Source: Alsobacter ponti
Lineage (GTDB): Bacteria; Pseudomonadota; Alphaproteobacteria; Rhizobiales; Beijerinckiaceae
Direction: 5' to 3'
NCBI RefSeq assembly: GCF_024294805.1
Contig: NZ_JANCLU010000001.1
Span: 186,001-250,000 of the forward strand
DNA length: 64,000 nucleotides
Numbering within the stretch: the stretch's first letter is position 1; every line of letters begins with the position of its first letter. This document shows positions 28,112 to 38,449 of this stretch, one piece after another. The position numbers and the translations under genes are program-made. A model generated the notes under the pieces. That model was not told where the DNA came from. It ran no database searches and saw nothing but the letters and a program-made list of their open reading frames with translations.

Positions 28112-28819
28112 GTGAGCACCAATACCGACCCTCGTCCCTCCATCCGCTTCCGCGGCCGCAACTTCCTCGCGCTCGTCGTCGCGCCCGATCCGCCGCTCGA
28201 CAAGTGGTACCAGGACCTCGATTCCTGGCTTGCCCGCGCGCCGGCGTTTTTCATGGGCCGGCCGGTGATCCTCGATCTCTCCGCCGTGGCGCTGGACAAG
28301 GCCGGCATCGCCGCGCTCGTGCAGCAGTTGCAGGCCCGCAACGTGCGCGTGATGGGCATCGACGGCGCGGAGGTCGAGTGGCTCGGCCTCGGCATCCCGC
28401 CGAGCCTCGTCGGCGGCAAGGGCGAGCCCGCGCCGGCGGTCGCCGCCGAGCAGGCCCACGCGCACGCGGTGGCGCCGTCCGACGGCGAGCCCAGCTCGCT
28501 GGTCGTCGACGGCGCCGTGCGCAGCGGCCAGTCGATCTATTTCCCGCGCGGCGACGTCACCGTCGTCGGCGCGGTGCAGTCGGGCGCGGAGATCGTCGCC
28601 GGCGGCTCCATCACCGTGCACGGGGCGCTGCGCGGCCGGGCTATCGCCGGCGCGTCGGGCAACGACAAGGCGCGTATCTTCTGCCGCAAGTTCGAGGCCG
28701 AGTTCCTGTGCATCGACGGGTACTATCTCGACGCGGACTCGCTGGACCCCCGGCTGCACGGCAAGCCGGTGCAGGCGCGCCTCGACGGCGGCCGCCTGAT
28801 CACCGAGCCGATGGACTGA
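28112..28819 (+). CDS. minC: septum site-determining protein MinC (orphan)
   Basis: Inhibitor of FtsZ ring assembly that normally works with MinD and MinE to place the division site. 235 residues: N-terminal domain about 1-100 (SIRFRGRNFLALVV, GRPVILDLSAV, ARNVRVMGI), linker, and a C-terminal beta-helix about 130-215 with VRSGQSIYFP, GAEIVAGGSITVHGALRGRAIAG and ARIFCRKFEAEFLCIDGYY. GTG 28112 follows AGGACAGAGAC and gives the right length. Unusually, no minD or minE follows: an intrinsic terminator and the convergent mucR come next. Confidence 0.93.
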   Translation: MSTNTDPRPSIRFRGRNFLALVVAPDPPLDKWYQDLDSWLARAPAFFMGRPVILDLSAVALDKAGIAALVQQLQARNVRVMGIDGAEVEWLGLGIPPSLVGGKGEPAPAVAAEQAHAHAVAPSDGEPSSLVVDGAVRSGQSIYFPRGDVTVVGAVQSGAEIVAGGSITVHGALRGRAIAGASGNDKARIFCRKFEAEFLCIDGYYLDADSLDPRLHGKPVQARLDGGRLITEPMD

Positions 28820-28853
28820 CGCGGTTCGCCGCATCGCCGACGCGACGCGCATG

Positions 28854-28887
28854 AAAAAGGCCGCCGGGCGAACCCGGCGGCCTTTTC
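28854..28887. terminator. bidirectional terminator between minC and mucR
   Basis: Perfect 14-bp stem AAAAGGCCGCCGGG / CCCGGCGGCCTTTT with a CGAA loop (after an outer A). The A-rich and T-rich flanks let it act on both strands, closing minC and mucR transcription. Confidence 0.88.
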
Positions 28888-28908
28888 GCATCAAATTGGC
28901 GCGCGCGA

Positions 28909-29343
28909 CTACTTCTTGGCGCGGGCCTTCACCGACTTCTTGCGCTGCTGGCCGAGGCCCATGCTCTTGGCGAGCGCGGAGCGGGCGGCGGCGTAGTTCG
29001 GGGCGACCATCGGATAGTCGCTCGGCAGGCCCCACTTGGCGCGGTATTCGTCCGCCGTCATGCCGTAGGCCGTGCGCAGATGCCGCTTCAGCGACTTGAA
29101 CTGGCGGCCGTCCTCAAGGCAGACGATGTAGTCCGGCATCACCGACTTCTTGACCGGAACGGCCGGCTTCAGTTCGACCGGGGCAGGCTCGGCCGCGCCG
29201 CTCTGCAAGGTCAGCAGCGCCTTATGCACGTCGTTGATGAGGCTGGGCAGTTCGCCCGAAACGACTGTGTTGTTGCTGACATAGGCGGAAACGATATCCA
29301 CCGCGAGTTCGAGCACGGGCGCGGGAGACGCGGACTGATCCAT
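28909..29343 (-). CDS. mucR: MucR/Ros family transcriptional regulator
   Basis: 144-residue DNA-binding regulator; the family controls exopolysaccharide, motility, cell cycle and virulence or symbiosis genes, usually as an AT-rich-DNA silencer. [14 protein letters not shown] at the N-terminus is the oligomerisation part, and the C-terminal half is the prokaryotic zinc-finger-like domain. C75 is kept, the second Cys is Asp (D78) and H88 is kept, but the usual last His pair is Ala92-Tyr93, so the metal site is incomplete, as in some other MucR proteins ([19 protein letters not shown] follows). ATG 29343 is preferred to a TTG six codons upstream. Has a long upstream region. Confidence 0.93.
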   Translation of the reverse strand: MDQSASPAPVLELAVDIVSAYVSNNTVVSGELPSLINDVHKALLTLQSGAAEPAPVELKPAVPVKKSVMPDYIVCLEDGRQFKSLKRHLRTAYGMTADEYRAKWGLPSDYPMVAPNYAAARSALAKSMGLGQQRKKSVKARAKK

Positions 29344-29777
29344 GATGACGGGGCTTCCCAAAGGTGAGTTGATAATGGAGTGATGTGCTCCATTTCGAAT
29401 CCGTTTTCAAGAGGGGCTTTCGCAATCACGCAAAATTAAAACATCTCCGGATGGCGCAAGATGGCAAGTATTGGTGGGCCTGTATCCCCTGTCTGCCCCT
29501 CTGCAACCAACCGTCGCAAACCGCCATGTCGCGCGGTTATTTTTTAACGATATCCGCGCCAATCTTACCGATATGTAATGGCAGCTCGCTGCGCCGGACA
29601 GTGGTGCCGAAACCTGCATTTGACATTTCGCGCCAGATGCACGGGGCCGAGCGGCGGTCGCCGCGGCCGCGAACACTTTGTGAATCGCCGTTAACGGGCG
29701 CGCTTGATTGGAGGGCGAGACGAATTCTCGCGGCTTGTGAATTGTCAAGACTTTCCGCGAACTCGTGACGCCGCCGT
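29344..29777. other. 434-bp gene-free region upstream of mucR
   Basis: Relatively AT-rich for this genome, with runs such as TTATTTTTTAA and a repeated CGATAT. It contains one good inverted repeat (29374-29394). An open frame of 127 codons on the plus strand (29385-29768) has no recognisable protein features and atypical composition, so I do not call it. It probably holds the mucR promoter and autoregulatory sites and the 3' end of hutC transcription. Confidence 0.55.
29374..29394. promoter_or_regulatory. inverted repeat upstream of mucR
   Basis: Perfect AATGGAG-N7-CTCCATT, 31 bp from the mucR start. MucR/Ros proteins commonly bind and repress their own promoters, so this is an operator candidate. 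Confidence 0.45.
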
Positions 29778-30494
29778 TCAACCTTGTGTCGGCGCGAAGC
29801 GAGCGACCAGTTCGTGCGCGTCTCCCGGGTAGGTCAGCCGCACGAAGGTGACGGGGCGCTCGGCGCTCCAGGTGCGCCGCTCGACGGCGAGGCAGGCCGC
29901 GCCCTCCGCCATGCTGAACAGCGCCGCCGCGTCGCGATCCGCGCCGACGGCCCGGATCCGGTGCTCGGCGCTGGTCCACGGCACGCGCCCGACCAGCCAC
30001 GCGCCGGGGGCGACCTCGTCGAACCGCTCTTCGGCCGCCTCGGGCACGGCGTCGAGGCTGATCAGGCGCTCCTCCCGGCAGAACGGCCGCGCGCCGGCGA
30101 AGTGGACGCAGCCGAGCTCCAGCACGGGCGCGCCGGCTTGCAGGTCGATCAGCGCGCGGTCGGCCCCGGCCGCCCGGCGTCGGCGGCGCACCGTCACCTC
30201 GTAGCGATAGGGCAGGCCGAGCGCGGCGACCTCGGTGCGGATGTCGCGGATGTCGAGCACGGCGGATTGGGTCAGCGGCCGGCTGACGAAGCTGCCCGCC
30301 CTTCGCCGGCGCTCGATCAGGCCGCCCGCCGCGAGCTGGGTCAGCACCTTGTTCACCGTCATGCGCGAGACGCCGTAATGGGCGGTCAGCTCGTGCTCCG
30401 ACGGGATGCGGTGACCCGGCGGCCACGCGCCGGACAGGATCTTGTCCTCGATCTCGCCGAGGATCGACTGGTGCAGGGATTGCGGCCGCGTCAT
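29778..30494 (-). CDS. hutC: histidine utilization repressor HutC (GntR family)
   Basis: 238-residue GntR/HutC regulator. Residues about 1-75 form the winged helix (SILGEIEDKILSGAWPPGHRIPSEHELTAHYGVSRMTVNKVL in family form), and about 95-235 the UTRA effector domain (CLAVERRTWSAERPVTFVRLTYPGDAHELVARF at the end), which binds urocanate in known HutC proteins and releases DNA. It follows hutF by 3 bp. Likely target: the TGTCTATACA site between hutF and hutI. Confidence 0.94.
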   Translation of the reverse strand: MTRPQSLHQSILGEIEDKILSGAWPPGHRIPSEHELTAHYGVSRMTVNKVLTQLAAGGLIERRRRAGSFVSRPLTQSAVLDIRDIRTEVAALGLPYRYEVTVRRRRRAAGADRALIDLQAGAPVLELGCVHFAGARPFCREERLISLDAVPEAAEERFDEVAPGAWLVGRVPWTSAEHRIRAVGADRDAAALFSMAEGAACLAVERRTWSAERPVTFVRLTYPGDAHELVARFAPTQG

Positions 30495-30497
30495 GGA

Positions 30498-31856
30498 TCA
30501 GCGCGAGGCCAGGTCCGCCATCACGCGGCGGAAACGCTCCGCGACGCGCTCGCGCTCGACGTGGCGGCCGGCTTCGACGCGCTTGCGGCCCGCCGTCCAG
30601 ACGCTGTCGACGCCCGTGCCGCGCGCCGAGAACACCAGGCTGTCGAGCAGGGCGTCGCCGCCGCGGCCGGCGAACGCGACATCGTCGACGTCGAGCGACA
30701 CCATGTCGGCCGGCGCGCCCGGCGCGAGGCCGCAAAGCGGCGCGCCCAGCGCCGCCGCGCCGCCGGCGAGCGCCGCGTCGAACAGGAAGCGCCCGGTCGA
30801 GCCGCCGGGCTGGGCCAGCACGTTGCGGGCGCGCAGCTTGAGGCGCTGCGAATATTCGAGCTGGCGCAACTCGTCGCCGAGCCCGACCAGCACGTTGGAA
30901 TCCGAGCCGATGCCGAAGCGCCCGCCGGCCGCGACGAAACGGCTGGCGTCGAACACGCCGTCGCCGAGGCTGGCCTCGGTGATCGGGCACAGGCCGACCG
31001 TCGCGCCGCGTCGCACCACGGCCTCGTTCTCCTCCCCGGTCATGTGCGTGGCGTGGATCAGGCACCAGCGTGGGTCGACGGCGGCGTGCTCCAGCAGCCA
31101 CTGCACCGGGCGCGCGCCCGACCATGTGCGGCAGTCCTCCACCTCGCGCATCTGCTCGGCGACATGGATGTGGATCGGCCCGCCGCCCGCCATGTCGAGC
31201 ACATGGCCCAGCTCGTCCGGCGTCACCGCGCGCAGGCTGTGGGGCGCGACGCCGACAACGCCGCCCGGAAGCGCGGCGACGGCGGCGCGGCTCTCCTCCA
31301 GCAGCCGCGCGTACAAGTCGAGCCCGCAGACGAAGCGGCGCTGCAGAGGCGAGGGCGCGATGCCGCCGAAGCCGGCATGGGCGTAGAACACGGGCAGCAG
31401 GGTGAGGCCGATACCGGTGTCTCCCGCCGCCGCGACGATGCGTTGCGCCATCTCGGCGGGGGCGGCGTAAGGCTGGCCGTTGCGGTCGTGATGCAAATAG
31501 TGGAACTCGCCGACGCGGCCGAACCCCGCTTCCAGCATCTCGACATAGAGCTGCGCCGCGACGGCCTCCACCTGCTCCGGCGTCATCGACAGGGCGAAGC
31601 GGTACATCGTGTCGCGCCAGCTCCAGAAGCTGTCCGCCGAACTTCCCCGCGTCTCCGCCAGCCCCGCCATGCCGCGCTGGAAGGCGTGGCTGTGGACATT
31701 GCCCACGGCCGGCAGCAGCACCGCGCAAACTTCGTCGTTGGCCTCGGCCGCCGCGTTCGCCTGGACGGAGGCGATGCGGCCGTCCTCGACGACGATTCGA
31801 ACGTCGCGCAGCCATCCGGAAGGGGTCAGCGCCTGGCCGGCGTGCAGGGTCGTCAT
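30498..31856 (-). CDS. hutF: formimidoylglutamate deiminase
   Basis: Converts N-formimino-glutamate to N-formyl-glutamate plus ammonia, the fourth step of the five-step histidine pathway. 452 residues; amidohydrolase motifs [40 protein letters not shown] and [11 protein letters not shown] are in place. ATG 31856 chosen. Divergent from hutI, co-transcribed with hutC. Works with hutG in this locus. Confidence 0.95.
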   Translation of the reverse strand: MTTLHAGQALTPSGWLRDVRIVVEDGRIASVQANAAAEANDEVCAVLLPAVGNVHSHAFQRGMAGLAETRGSSADSFWSWRDTMYRFALSMTPEQVEAVAAQLYVEMLEAGFGRVGEFHYLHHDRNGQPYAAPAEMAQRIVAAAGDTGIGLTLLPVFYAHAGFGGIAPSPLQRRFVCGLDLYARLLEESRAAVAALPGGVVGVAPHSLRAVTPDELGHVLDMAGGGPIHIHVAEQMREVEDCRTWSGARPVQWLLEHAAVDPRWCLIHATHMTGEENEAVVRRGATVGLCPITEASLGDGVFDASRFVAAGGRFGIGSDSNVLVGLGDELRQLEYSQRLKLRARNVLAQPGGSTGRFLFDAALAGGAAALGAPLCGLAPGAPADMVSLDVDDVAFAGRGGDALLDSLVFSARGTGVDSVWTAGRKRVEAGRHVERERVAERFRRVMADLASR

Positions 31857-31908
31857 TCGTGTCTCCCGCCCAAGATCCACAATCGGGGTTGCGTCCGTTC
31901 GAACATTA

Positions 31909-31918
31909 TGTCTATACA
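31909..31918. promoter_or_regulatory. HutC operator candidate
   Basis: TGTCTATACA inside a longer interrupted palindrome (ATTATGTCTATACAAT), 7 of 8 fixed bases of the TGTA-N2-TACA motif known for Pseudomonas HutC. It lies in the 102-bp gap between the divergent hutF and hutI starts, so it could control both arms. Confidence 0.62.
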
Positions 31919-31958
31919 ATAACGAACGACGCGAGGAACTCAAGGAGAGAATGCGCCC

Positions 31959-33200
31959 ATGTCCGTCGCGGGCAAGGAGAACCGGGAGGAGGGCCGCGCC
32001 AGGCTGTGGACGGGCGCCCGCCTCGCCACGATGGCGGCCGGCCAGCCGGGACTGGGCATCGTCGAGGACGGCGCCGTCCTCGCGGAGAACGGCCGCATCG
32101 TCTTCGCCGGCCGCCGCGCCGACCTGCCGGCCGCCGCCGCCGCGCGCGCCGAGACCGTCGATTGCGACGGGCGCTGGATCACGCCGGGCCTCGTCGATTG
32201 CCACACCCATCTCGTCCACGCCGGCAACCGGGCGCGCGAGTTCGAAATGCGCCTCGCCGGCGCGAGCTACGAGGAGGTGGCGCGGGCCGGCGGCGGCATC
32301 GTCTCCTCGGTGCGGGCGCTGCGCGCGGCGAGCGAGGACGACCTCGTCCGCGAGACGCTGCCGCGCCTCGACGCGCTGGCGGCCGAAGGCGTCACCACGG
32401 TCGAGGTGAAGTCCGGCTACGGCCTCGACCTCGCCAACGAGCGCAAGTCGCTCGCTGCCGCGCGCCGCCTCGGCGAGCTGCGCGACATGCGCGTGGTGAC
32501 CACCTTCCTCGGCGCGCACGCTTTGCCGCCCGAAGCCGCCGGCGACAAGGACGCCTATATCGCGCAGGTCGCGGACGTCATGCTGCCGGCGCTCGCCGCG
32601 GAAGGGCTCGTCGACGCCGTCGACGGGTTCTGCGAGGGCATCGCCTTCTCGCCGGACCAGATCGCCCGCGTGTTCGAGCGGGCGCGCGGGCTCGGCCTGC
32701 CGGTGAAGCTTCACGCCGACCAGCTGTCCAACCTGCACGGCGCGGCGCTGGCGGCGCGCTACGGCGCGCTGTCGGCCGACCATCTGGAGCACACCGACGA
32801 GGACGGCGCGGCCGCCATGGCGCGGGCGGGCACGGTCGCGACGATCCTGCCCGGCGCGTTCTACTTCATCCGGGAGACGCGGCGTCCGCCGATCGACCTG
32901 TTCCGCCGCCACGGCGTGCCGATGGCGGTGGCCACGGACTGCAACCCGGGCACCGCGCCGCTCACCTCGCTGTTGCTCGCCATGAACATGGCCGCGACCC
33001 TCTTCCGCATGACGGTGGAAGAATGCCTGGCGGGCGTCACACGCGAGGCGGCCCGCGCCCTTGGCCTCTCCGCCGAGATCGGCACGCTGGAGGCCGGCAA
33101 GGCCGCCGACCTCGCCATCTGGACCGTCGAGAGCCCGGCGGAGCTCGTCTACCGCATGGGCTTCAACCCGCTTCACGCCCGCATCAGGAGGGGACAGTGA
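31959..33200 (+). CDS. hutI: imidazolonepropionase
   Basis: Third step of histidine breakdown: imidazolone-propionate to N-formimino-glutamate. 413 residues, amidohydrolase family, with [20 protein letters not shown], the [10 protein letters not shown] segment, [21 protein letters not shown] and [18 protein letters not shown] precedes ATG 31959 by 9 bp. First gene of the plus-strand arm; its stop overlaps the hutH start. Confidence 0.96.
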   Translation: MSVAGKENREEGRARLWTGARLATMAAGQPGLGIVEDGAVLAENGRIVFAGRRADLPAAAAARAETVDCDGRWITPGLVDCHTHLVHAGNRAREFEMRLAGASYEEVARAGGGIVSSVRALRAASEDDLVRETLPRLDALAAEGVTTVEVKSGYGLDLANERKSLAAARRLGELRDMRVVTTFLGAHALPPEAAGDKDAYIAQVADVMLPALAAEGLVDAVDGFCEGIAFSPDQIARVFERARGLGLPVKLHADQLSNLHGAALAARYGALSADHLEHTDEDGAAAMARAGTVATILPGAFYFIRETRRPPIDLFRRHGVPMAVATDCNPGTAPLTSLLLAMNMAATLFRMTVEECLAGVTREAARALGLSAEIGTLEAGKAADLAIWTVESPAELVYRMGFNPLHARIRRGQ

Positions 33201-34738
33201 CCAGCATCGTACTACGGCCCGGCGACGCCTCGCTCGCCGACTGGCGCGCCATCTATCGCGGGGCGACGCCGTCGCTCGATCCGGCCTGCGCGCGGGCCGT
33301 GGCGGCCGGCGCCGAGGCCGTGGCCCGGATCCTCGCCAGGGGCGAACCCGTCTACGGCATCAACACCGGCTTCGGAAAGCTCGCCAGCGTCCGCATCGAC
33401 GACGCCGATTTGGAGACGCTTCAGCGCAACATCGTGCTGTCGCACGCGGCGGGCGTCGGCGAGCCGATGCCGCGCCCGGTGGCGCGGCTGATGATGGCGC
33501 TGAAGCTCGCCAGCCTCGCGCAGGGGGCGTCGGGCGTGCGCCCGGCCACGCTGCGGCTGCTGGAGGACATGCTGGCGCGCGACGTCGTGCCGGTCGTGCC
33601 CGCCCAGGGCTCGGTGGGCGCGTCGGGCGACCTCGCCCCGCTGGCGCACATGACGGCGGTGATGATCGGCGTCGGCGAGGCGATCACGCCCGCCGGCCGC
33701 GTGCCGGCGCGCGACGCGCTCGCGGCGGCCGGGCTCGCGCCCGTCGCCCTGGGGCCGAAGGAAGGGCTCGCGCTGCTCAACGGCACCCAGTTCTCCACGG
33801 CCAACGCGCTCGCCGGCCTGTTCGAGGCCGAGACGCTGCTGCGCGCGGCGCTGGTCACCGGCGCGCTGTCCACCGACGCGGCGCGCGGCTCCGACGCGCC
33901 GTTCGATCCGCGCATCCATCTTCTGCGCCGCCATCCGGGGCAGATCGAGACGGCGCAGGCGCTGCGCGCGCTGCTCGCCGGCAGCGCCATCCGCGCCTCG
34001 CACCTCGTCGGCGACGAGCGCGTGCAGGATCCCTATTGCCTGCGCTGCCAGCCGCAGGTGATGGGCGCGGCGCTCGACGTGCTGCGCCAGGCCGCCGCGC
34101 TGCTCGCCACCGAGGCGAACGGCGTGTCGGACAACCCGCTGATTTTCGCCGAGGACGGCGAGGCGCTGTCGGGCGGCAACTTCCACGCCGAGCCGGTGGC
34201 CTTCGCCGCCGACATGATCGCCATGACCGTGTGCGAGATCGGCTCGCTGGCCGAGCGCCGCATCGCCATGCTGGTCGACCCGGCGCTGTCCGGGCTTCCC
34301 GCCTTCCTGACGCCGAAGCCCGGCCTCAACTCGGGCTTCATGATCCCGCAGGTCACCGCCGCCGCGCTCGTCTCCGAGAACAAGCAGCGCGCCTACCCGG
34401 CCAGCGTCGACTCCATCCCCACCTCCGCCAACCAGGAGGACCATGTGTCGATGGCCGCGCACGGCGCGCGCCGCCTCGCGCCGATGGCCGAGAACGCCTT
34501 CGCCGTGATCGGCATCGAGCTGCTGGCGGCGGCGCAGGGCTGCGACTTCCACGCGCCGCTGACATCGAGCGCCGCGCTGGAGGCGGTTCGCGGCCTCGTG
34601 CGCGGGGAGGTCGCGCATCTCTCCGACGACCGGCACATGCATCCCGACATGCAGGCCGCCATCGCGCTGGTGCGCTCCGGCGCGCTCGCCGAGGCGGCCG
34701 GCATCGCCCTGCCGGCGCTCGCGGAGGCGCGGCCATGA
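33197..34738 (+). CDS. hutH: histidine ammonia-lyase
   Basis: Deaminates histidine to urocanate, first step of the pathway. 513 residues. The self-forming MIO cofactor triad A142-S143-G144 (GASGDLAPL) is intact, as are [18 protein letters not shown] and QEDHVSM. GTG 33197 overlaps the hutI TGA (GTGA), coupling translation. Downstream gene hutG overlaps by ATGA. Confidence 0.97.
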   Translation: MTSIVLRPGDASLADWRAIYRGATPSLDPACARAVAAGAEAVARILARGEPVYGINTGFGKLASVRIDDADLETLQRNIVLSHAAGVGEPMPRPVARLMMALKLASLAQGASGVRPATLRLLEDMLARDVVPVVPAQGSVGASGDLAPLAHMTAVMIGVGEAITPAGRVPARDALAAAGLAPVALGPKEGLALLNGTQFSTANALAGLFEAETLLRAALVTGALSTDAARGSDAPFDPRIHLLRRHPGQIETAQALRALLAGSAIRASHLVGDERVQDPYCLRCQPQVMGAALDVLRQAAALLATEANGVSDNPLIFAEDGEALSGGNFHAEPVAFAADMIAMTVCEIGSLAERRIAMLVDPALSGLPAFLTPKPGLNSGFMIPQVTAAALVSENKQRAYPASVDSIPTSANQEDHVSMAAHGARRLAPMAENAFAVIGIELLAAAQGCDFHAPLTSSAALEAVRGLVRGEVAHLSDDRHMHPDMQAAIALVRSGALAEAAGIALPALAEARP

Positions 34739-35553
34739 CCCGCCCCGACTGGCTCGAGGTCGTCGAGCGCGACGCGCCGCTCCTCGTCAGCATTCCGCAC
34801 ACCGGCGTCGACCTGCGCGGGCTGGAGAGCCGCGTCGTGTCGCCCTGGCTGGCGCGCAAGGACGCCGACTGGTGGATCGACCGCCTCTACCGCTTCGCCG
34901 ACGAGCTGGGCGCGACGGTGGTGCGGACATCCGTGTCGCGCACCGTCATCGACGTCAATCGCGATCCGTCGGGCGCGTCGCTCTACCCCGGCCAGGCGAC
35001 CACCGGGCTGTGCCCGACGACAACGTTCGACGGCGAACCGCTCTACCGTGACGGCGAGGCGCCGGACGAGGCGGAGATCGCGGCGCGCCGCCGCGACTAT
35101 TTCGAGCCTTACCATGCGGCCCTTCGCGAGCAGATCGGCCGTCTGCGCTCGCGCCACGACGCCATCGTGCTCTACGACTGCCACTCGATCCGCTCGGTCA
35201 TTCCGCGCCTGTTCGAGGGCGAGCTGCCGGTGTTCAACCTCGGCACGAACTCGGGCGCGTCGGCCGACCTCGCGCTGGTGGACGCGATCACCGAGATTCT
35301 GCGCGCCTCGGGCCGCTCCTTCGTCGTGGACGGCCGCTTCAAGGGCGGCTGGATCACCCGCGCCTATGGCAGCCCGGAGGCGGGCGTCCACGCCCTGCAG
35401 ATGGAGCTGGCCTGCCGCTTCTACATGCGCGAGAGGCCCGGCCCGGTCGATTCCGGCGCGTGGCCGACGCCCTTCGACTCCGACTTCGCCGAGCCGGCGC
35501 GCCAGACGCTGGCCCGCGTGCTCGAAACCGCGCTCGCCTTCGCGCGGGCCTGA
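34735..35553 (+). CDS. hutG: N-formylglutamate deformylase
   Basis: Last step: N-formyl-glutamate to glutamate and formate. 272 residues, N-formylglutamate amidohydrolase family, with [29 protein letters not shown]-type segment ([16 protein letters not shown]), [11 protein letters not shown] and [13 protein letters not shown]. Confirms, with hutF, the five-step route rather than the formamide-releasing one. Confidence 0.95.
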   Translation: MTRPDWLEVVERDAPLLVSIPHTGVDLRGLESRVVSPWLARKDADWWIDRLYRFADELGATVVRTSVSRTVIDVNRDPSGASLYPGQATTGLCPTTTFDGEPLYRDGEAPDEAEIAARRRDYFEPYHAALREQIGRLRSRHDAIVLYDCHSIRSVIPRLFEGELPVFNLGTNSGASADLALVDAITEILRASGRSFVVDGRFKGGWITRAYGSPEAGVHALQMELACRFYMRERPGPVDSGAWPTPFDSDFAEPARQTLARVLETALAFARA

Positions 35554-35577
35554 CACCCCGAACCCGAGGACACGCCG

Positions 35578-37254
35578 ATGACCTTCAATCCGCGCATCGA
35601 CAATTCCCGCGTCGTCCGCGCCGCGCATGGCGACCGGCTCAGCGCCCGCTCCTGGCTCACGGAAGCGCCGCTGCGCATGTTGATGAACAATCTCGATCCC
35701 GAGGTCGCCGAGCGGCCGGGCGAGCTCGTCGTCTATGGCGGCATCGGTCGCGCGGCCCGCGACTGGGACAGCTTCGACCGCATCGTCTCGACGCTGAAGC
35801 GGCTGGACGGAGACCAGACGCTGCTCGTGCAGTCCGGCAAGCCGGTGGGCGTGTTCCGCACCCACGCCGACGCGCCGCGCGTGCTGATCGCCAACTCGAA
35901 CCTCGTGCCGCACTGGGCGACGTGGGAGCACTTCCACGAGCTCGATCGCAAGGGCCTGATGATGTACGGCCAGATGACGGCCGGCTCGTGGATCTATATC
36001 GGCTCGCAGGGCATCGTGCAGGGCACCTACGAGACCTTCGTGGAGGTCGGCCGGCGCCACTATGGCGGCGACCTGTCGGGCAAGTGGATCCTCACCGCCG
36101 GGCTCGGCGGCATGGGCGGCGCGCAGCCGCTCGCCGCCGTGATGGCCGGCGCGTCGTGCCTCGCCGTCGAGTGCCAGCCGAGCCGCATCGAGATGCGGTT
36201 GCGCACCGGCTATCTGGACGCGCAGGCGAACACGCTGGACGAGGCGCTGGCGATGATGGAGGCGTCGTGCCGCGAGCGCCGGCCGATGTCCGTCGGCCTG
36301 CTCGGCAACGCCGCCGAGGTGCTGCCGGAGCTGGTGCGCCGCGGCGTGCGTCCGGACGCCGTCACCGACCAGACCTCCGCGCACGACCCGATCAACGGCT
36401 ACCTGCCGAAGGGCTGGACGCTGGCGCAGTGGCAGGAGGCGCGCGAGCGCGATCCGCGCGCCGTGGAAGCGGCGGCGCGGGCCTCGATGGCGGAGCACGT
36501 GCGCGCCATGCTCGACTTCCACCGCCAGGGCGTGCCGACCTTCGACTACGGCAACAACATCCGGCAGATGGCGAAGGAGGAGGGCGTGCTGGACGCGTTC
36601 GACTTCCCGGGCTTCGTGCCGGCCTATATCCGGCCGCTGTTCTGCCGCGGCGTCGGGCCGTTCCGCTGGTGCGCGCTGTCGGGCGACCCGGAGGACATCC
36701 ACCGCACCGACGAGAAGGTGAAGGAGCTGCTGCCCGACGACGCGCATCTCCACAACTGGCTCGACATGGCGCGCAAGCGCATCCACTTCCAGGGCCTTCC
36801 GGCGCGCATCTGCTGGGTCGGGCTCGGCGACCGCCACCGCCTCGGCCTCGCCTTCAACGAGATGGTGGCGCGCGGCGAGCTGAAGGCCCCCGTGGTGATC
36901 GGGCGCGACCATCTCGACTCCGGCTCGGTGGCTTCGCCCAACCGCGAGACGGAGGCGATGCGCGACGGCTCGGACGCGGTGTCGGACTGGCCGCTGCTTA
37001 ACGCCCTGCTCAACTGCGCCTCGGGCGCGACCTGGGTGTCGCTGCACCACGGCGGCGGCGTCGGCATGGGCTTCTCCCAGCACTCGGGCATGGTCGTCGT
37101 CTGCGACGGCACGAAGGAAGCGGCCGCGCGGGTCGGCCGCGTGCTGTGGAACGACCCGGCCACGGGCGTGATGCGGCACGCCGACGCGGGCTACGACATC
37201 GCGCTCGATTGCGCCCGCCGGCACGGGCTCGACCTGCCGGGCATCCTGGGATGA
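35578..37254 (+). CDS. hutU: urocanate hydratase (urocanase)
   Basis: Second step: urocanate plus water to imidazolone-propionate, using tightly bound NAD. 558 residues, with full family sequence such as [58 protein letters not shown] and [17 protein letters not shown]. The stop overlaps hutD (ATGA). Confidence 0.97.
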   Translation: MTFNPRIDNSRVVRAAHGDRLSARSWLTEAPLRMLMNNLDPEVAERPGELVVYGGIGRAARDWDSFDRIVSTLKRLDGDQTLLVQSGKPVGVFRTHADAPRVLIANSNLVPHWATWEHFHELDRKGLMMYGQMTAGSWIYIGSQGIVQGTYETFVEVGRRHYGGDLSGKWILTAGLGGMGGAQPLAAVMAGASCLAVECQPSRIEMRLRTGYLDAQANTLDEALAMMEASCRERRPMSVGLLGNAAEVLPELVRRGVRPDAVTDQTSAHDPINGYLPKGWTLAQWQEARERDPRAVEAAARASMAEHVRAMLDFHRQGVPTFDYGNNIRQMAKEEGVLDAFDFPGFVPAYIRPLFCRGVGPFRWCALSGDPEDIHRTDEKVKELLPDDAHLHNWLDMARKRIHFQGLPARICWVGLGDRHRLGLAFNEMVARGELKAPVVIGRDHLDSGSVASPNRETEAMRDGSDAVSDWPLLNALLNCASGATWVSLHHGGGVGMGFSQHSGMVVVCDGTKEAAARVGRVLWNDPATGVMRHADAGYDIALDCARRHGLDLPGILG

Positions 37255-37832
37255 CGTTCGGCCGCCTGGTTCGCGCGGCGGAGGGACGTCCCGCGCCGTG
37301 GAAGAACGGTCGCGGGACGACGGTCGAGATCGCGGTCGGGCCCGTGGGGGCGGGCTTCGACGATTTCGACTGGCGCGTGAGCCGGGCGACCATCGCCGCC
37401 GACGGTCCGTTCTCGACGCTTCAGGGCGTCGACCGCGGCTTCGCGCCGCTGGACGGATCGGGCGTGCGGCTGACGGTGGAGGGCAGGGGGACGGTCGCGC
37501 TGCGGCCGGGCTCTCCACCGTTCGAATTCGACGGCGGCGCGGCGGCGGTCGCGCGCCTGATCGACGGGCCGGTGACGGCCCTGAACGTGATGACGCGGCG
37601 GGGGCGCTGCGCGCACCGCCTGTTCCTGCATGGCGAGGGCCCGCTCGCGCCGGCCGCCGGCTTCGCGGCGGCGCTCGTTTGCCTGGGCGAGACGGCGCGG
37701 CTGCGGGGCGGGCCCGAGCTGCGCCGCCTCGACACGCTGGTCGCCGAGGACGGGCGCTGGCCCGACTGGAGCGTCGAGGCCGCCCCGGGAGGCTGCCTCG
37801 TCGCGCTGATCGTGGCGGCGGCGCGGAGCTGA
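37251..37832 (+). CDS. hutD: HutD family protein
   Basis: 193-residue cupin-like HutD, found in many hut operons; in Pseudomonas it is thought to act as a governor that limits hut expression, perhaps by binding formylglutamate. Family marks: [26 protein letters not shown], and GVRLTVEG. It is the last gene of the hutIHGUD arm. Confidence 0.9.
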   Translation: MTFGRLVRAAEGRPAPWKNGRGTTVEIAVGPVGAGFDDFDWRVSRATIAADGPFSTLQGVDRGFAPLDGSGVRLTVEGRGTVALRPGSPPFEFDGGAAAVARLIDGPVTALNVMTRRGRCAHRLFLHGEGPLAPAAGFAAALVCLGETARLRGGPELRRLDTLVAEDGRWPDWSVEAAPGGCLVALIVAAARS

Positions 37833-37842
37833 GCCCCGCGCC
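37820..37842. terminator. weak convergent hairpin after hutD
   Basis: GGCGCGG (37820-37826) pairs with CCGCGCC (37836-37842), straddling both convergent stop codons. No U tract; a possible transcription brake only. Confidence 0.3.
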
Positions 37843-38435
37843 TACATGGGACGCGGGTGGGCCGGCTCGGGCCGGCTCGGCGGCGGCGTCACGGCCGGCG
37901 CGGCGCGCATGTCGTCCGGCTTGACGAGATCGCGAGCCGCGCCGCGCGAGGCGGACAGCCCCTTCGGATAGCCGCTGCGGTTGCCGTAGTCGCGCGGGCG
38001 GCCCGAGCGCCGCGTCTTGCCGCGCAGGCTGGCGGCGGTCGCCGCGTCGAGCAGCGTGACGCCGAGCACCAGCGCCAGCGCCGCGGCGGCGTTGCCGCGC
38101 TTCGGGTTGTCCTCGCGCATTGCCCCCATCAGCGTCGCGACGTCGAGCCCGTCGCCGGCGACGCGGCTCCACAGGCCGAGCTCGCGGTCGACCGACAGCG
38201 ACATGACGCCGGCGGCGATCTCGCGGGCGCCGTAGGCGCGCACGAGATCCTCGCGGCCTTCCATGCCCAGCGCGCGGGTGATGCTGTGGGGGGCGAGCAA
38301 TTCGGCCAACCCCAGCCCCAGGCTGAACCAGCCGAGCCCGCGCGCCATGCGGTCTTGCGAGCCCAAAGAGCTCGGGCCGGTGGAGAGGATGCGCGGGTCG
38401 CCCTCGTTGCGGGACATGTTGGCGAGATAGGTCAT
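37842..38435 (-). CDS. membrane protein linked to stress-type alcohol dehydrogenase
   Basis: 197-residue protein from ATG 38435 (MTYLANMSRNEGD). Hydrophobic segments near 30-50, 75-90 and 115-140 with the conserved-looking motif MARGLGWFSLGLGLAELLAP, and a basic, Pro-rich C-terminal tail. I know it as an unnamed alphaproteobacterial membrane protein often paired with zinc alcohol dehydrogenases or cyclase-like proteins. It lies 14 bp after the dehydrogenase and so shares its EcfG-type promoter. Function unknown. Confidence 0.75.
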   Translation of the reverse strand: MTYLANMSRNEGDPRILSTGPSSLGSQDRMARGLGWFSLGLGLAELLAPHSITRALGMEGREDLVRAYGAREIAAGVMSLSVDRELGLWSRVAGDGLDVATLMGAMREDNPKRGNAAAALALVLGVTLLDAATAASLRGKTRRSGRPRDYGNRSGYPKGLSASRGAARDLVKPDDMRAAPAVTPPPSRPEPAHPRPM

Positions 38436-38449
38436 GGCTGAGCTCCCGT

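Noticed and set aside
29385-29768. 127-codon plus-strand open frame in the mucR leader
   Set aside because: No recognisable domain, no Shine-Dalgarno, AT-rich regulatory-looking DNA; more likely non-coding.
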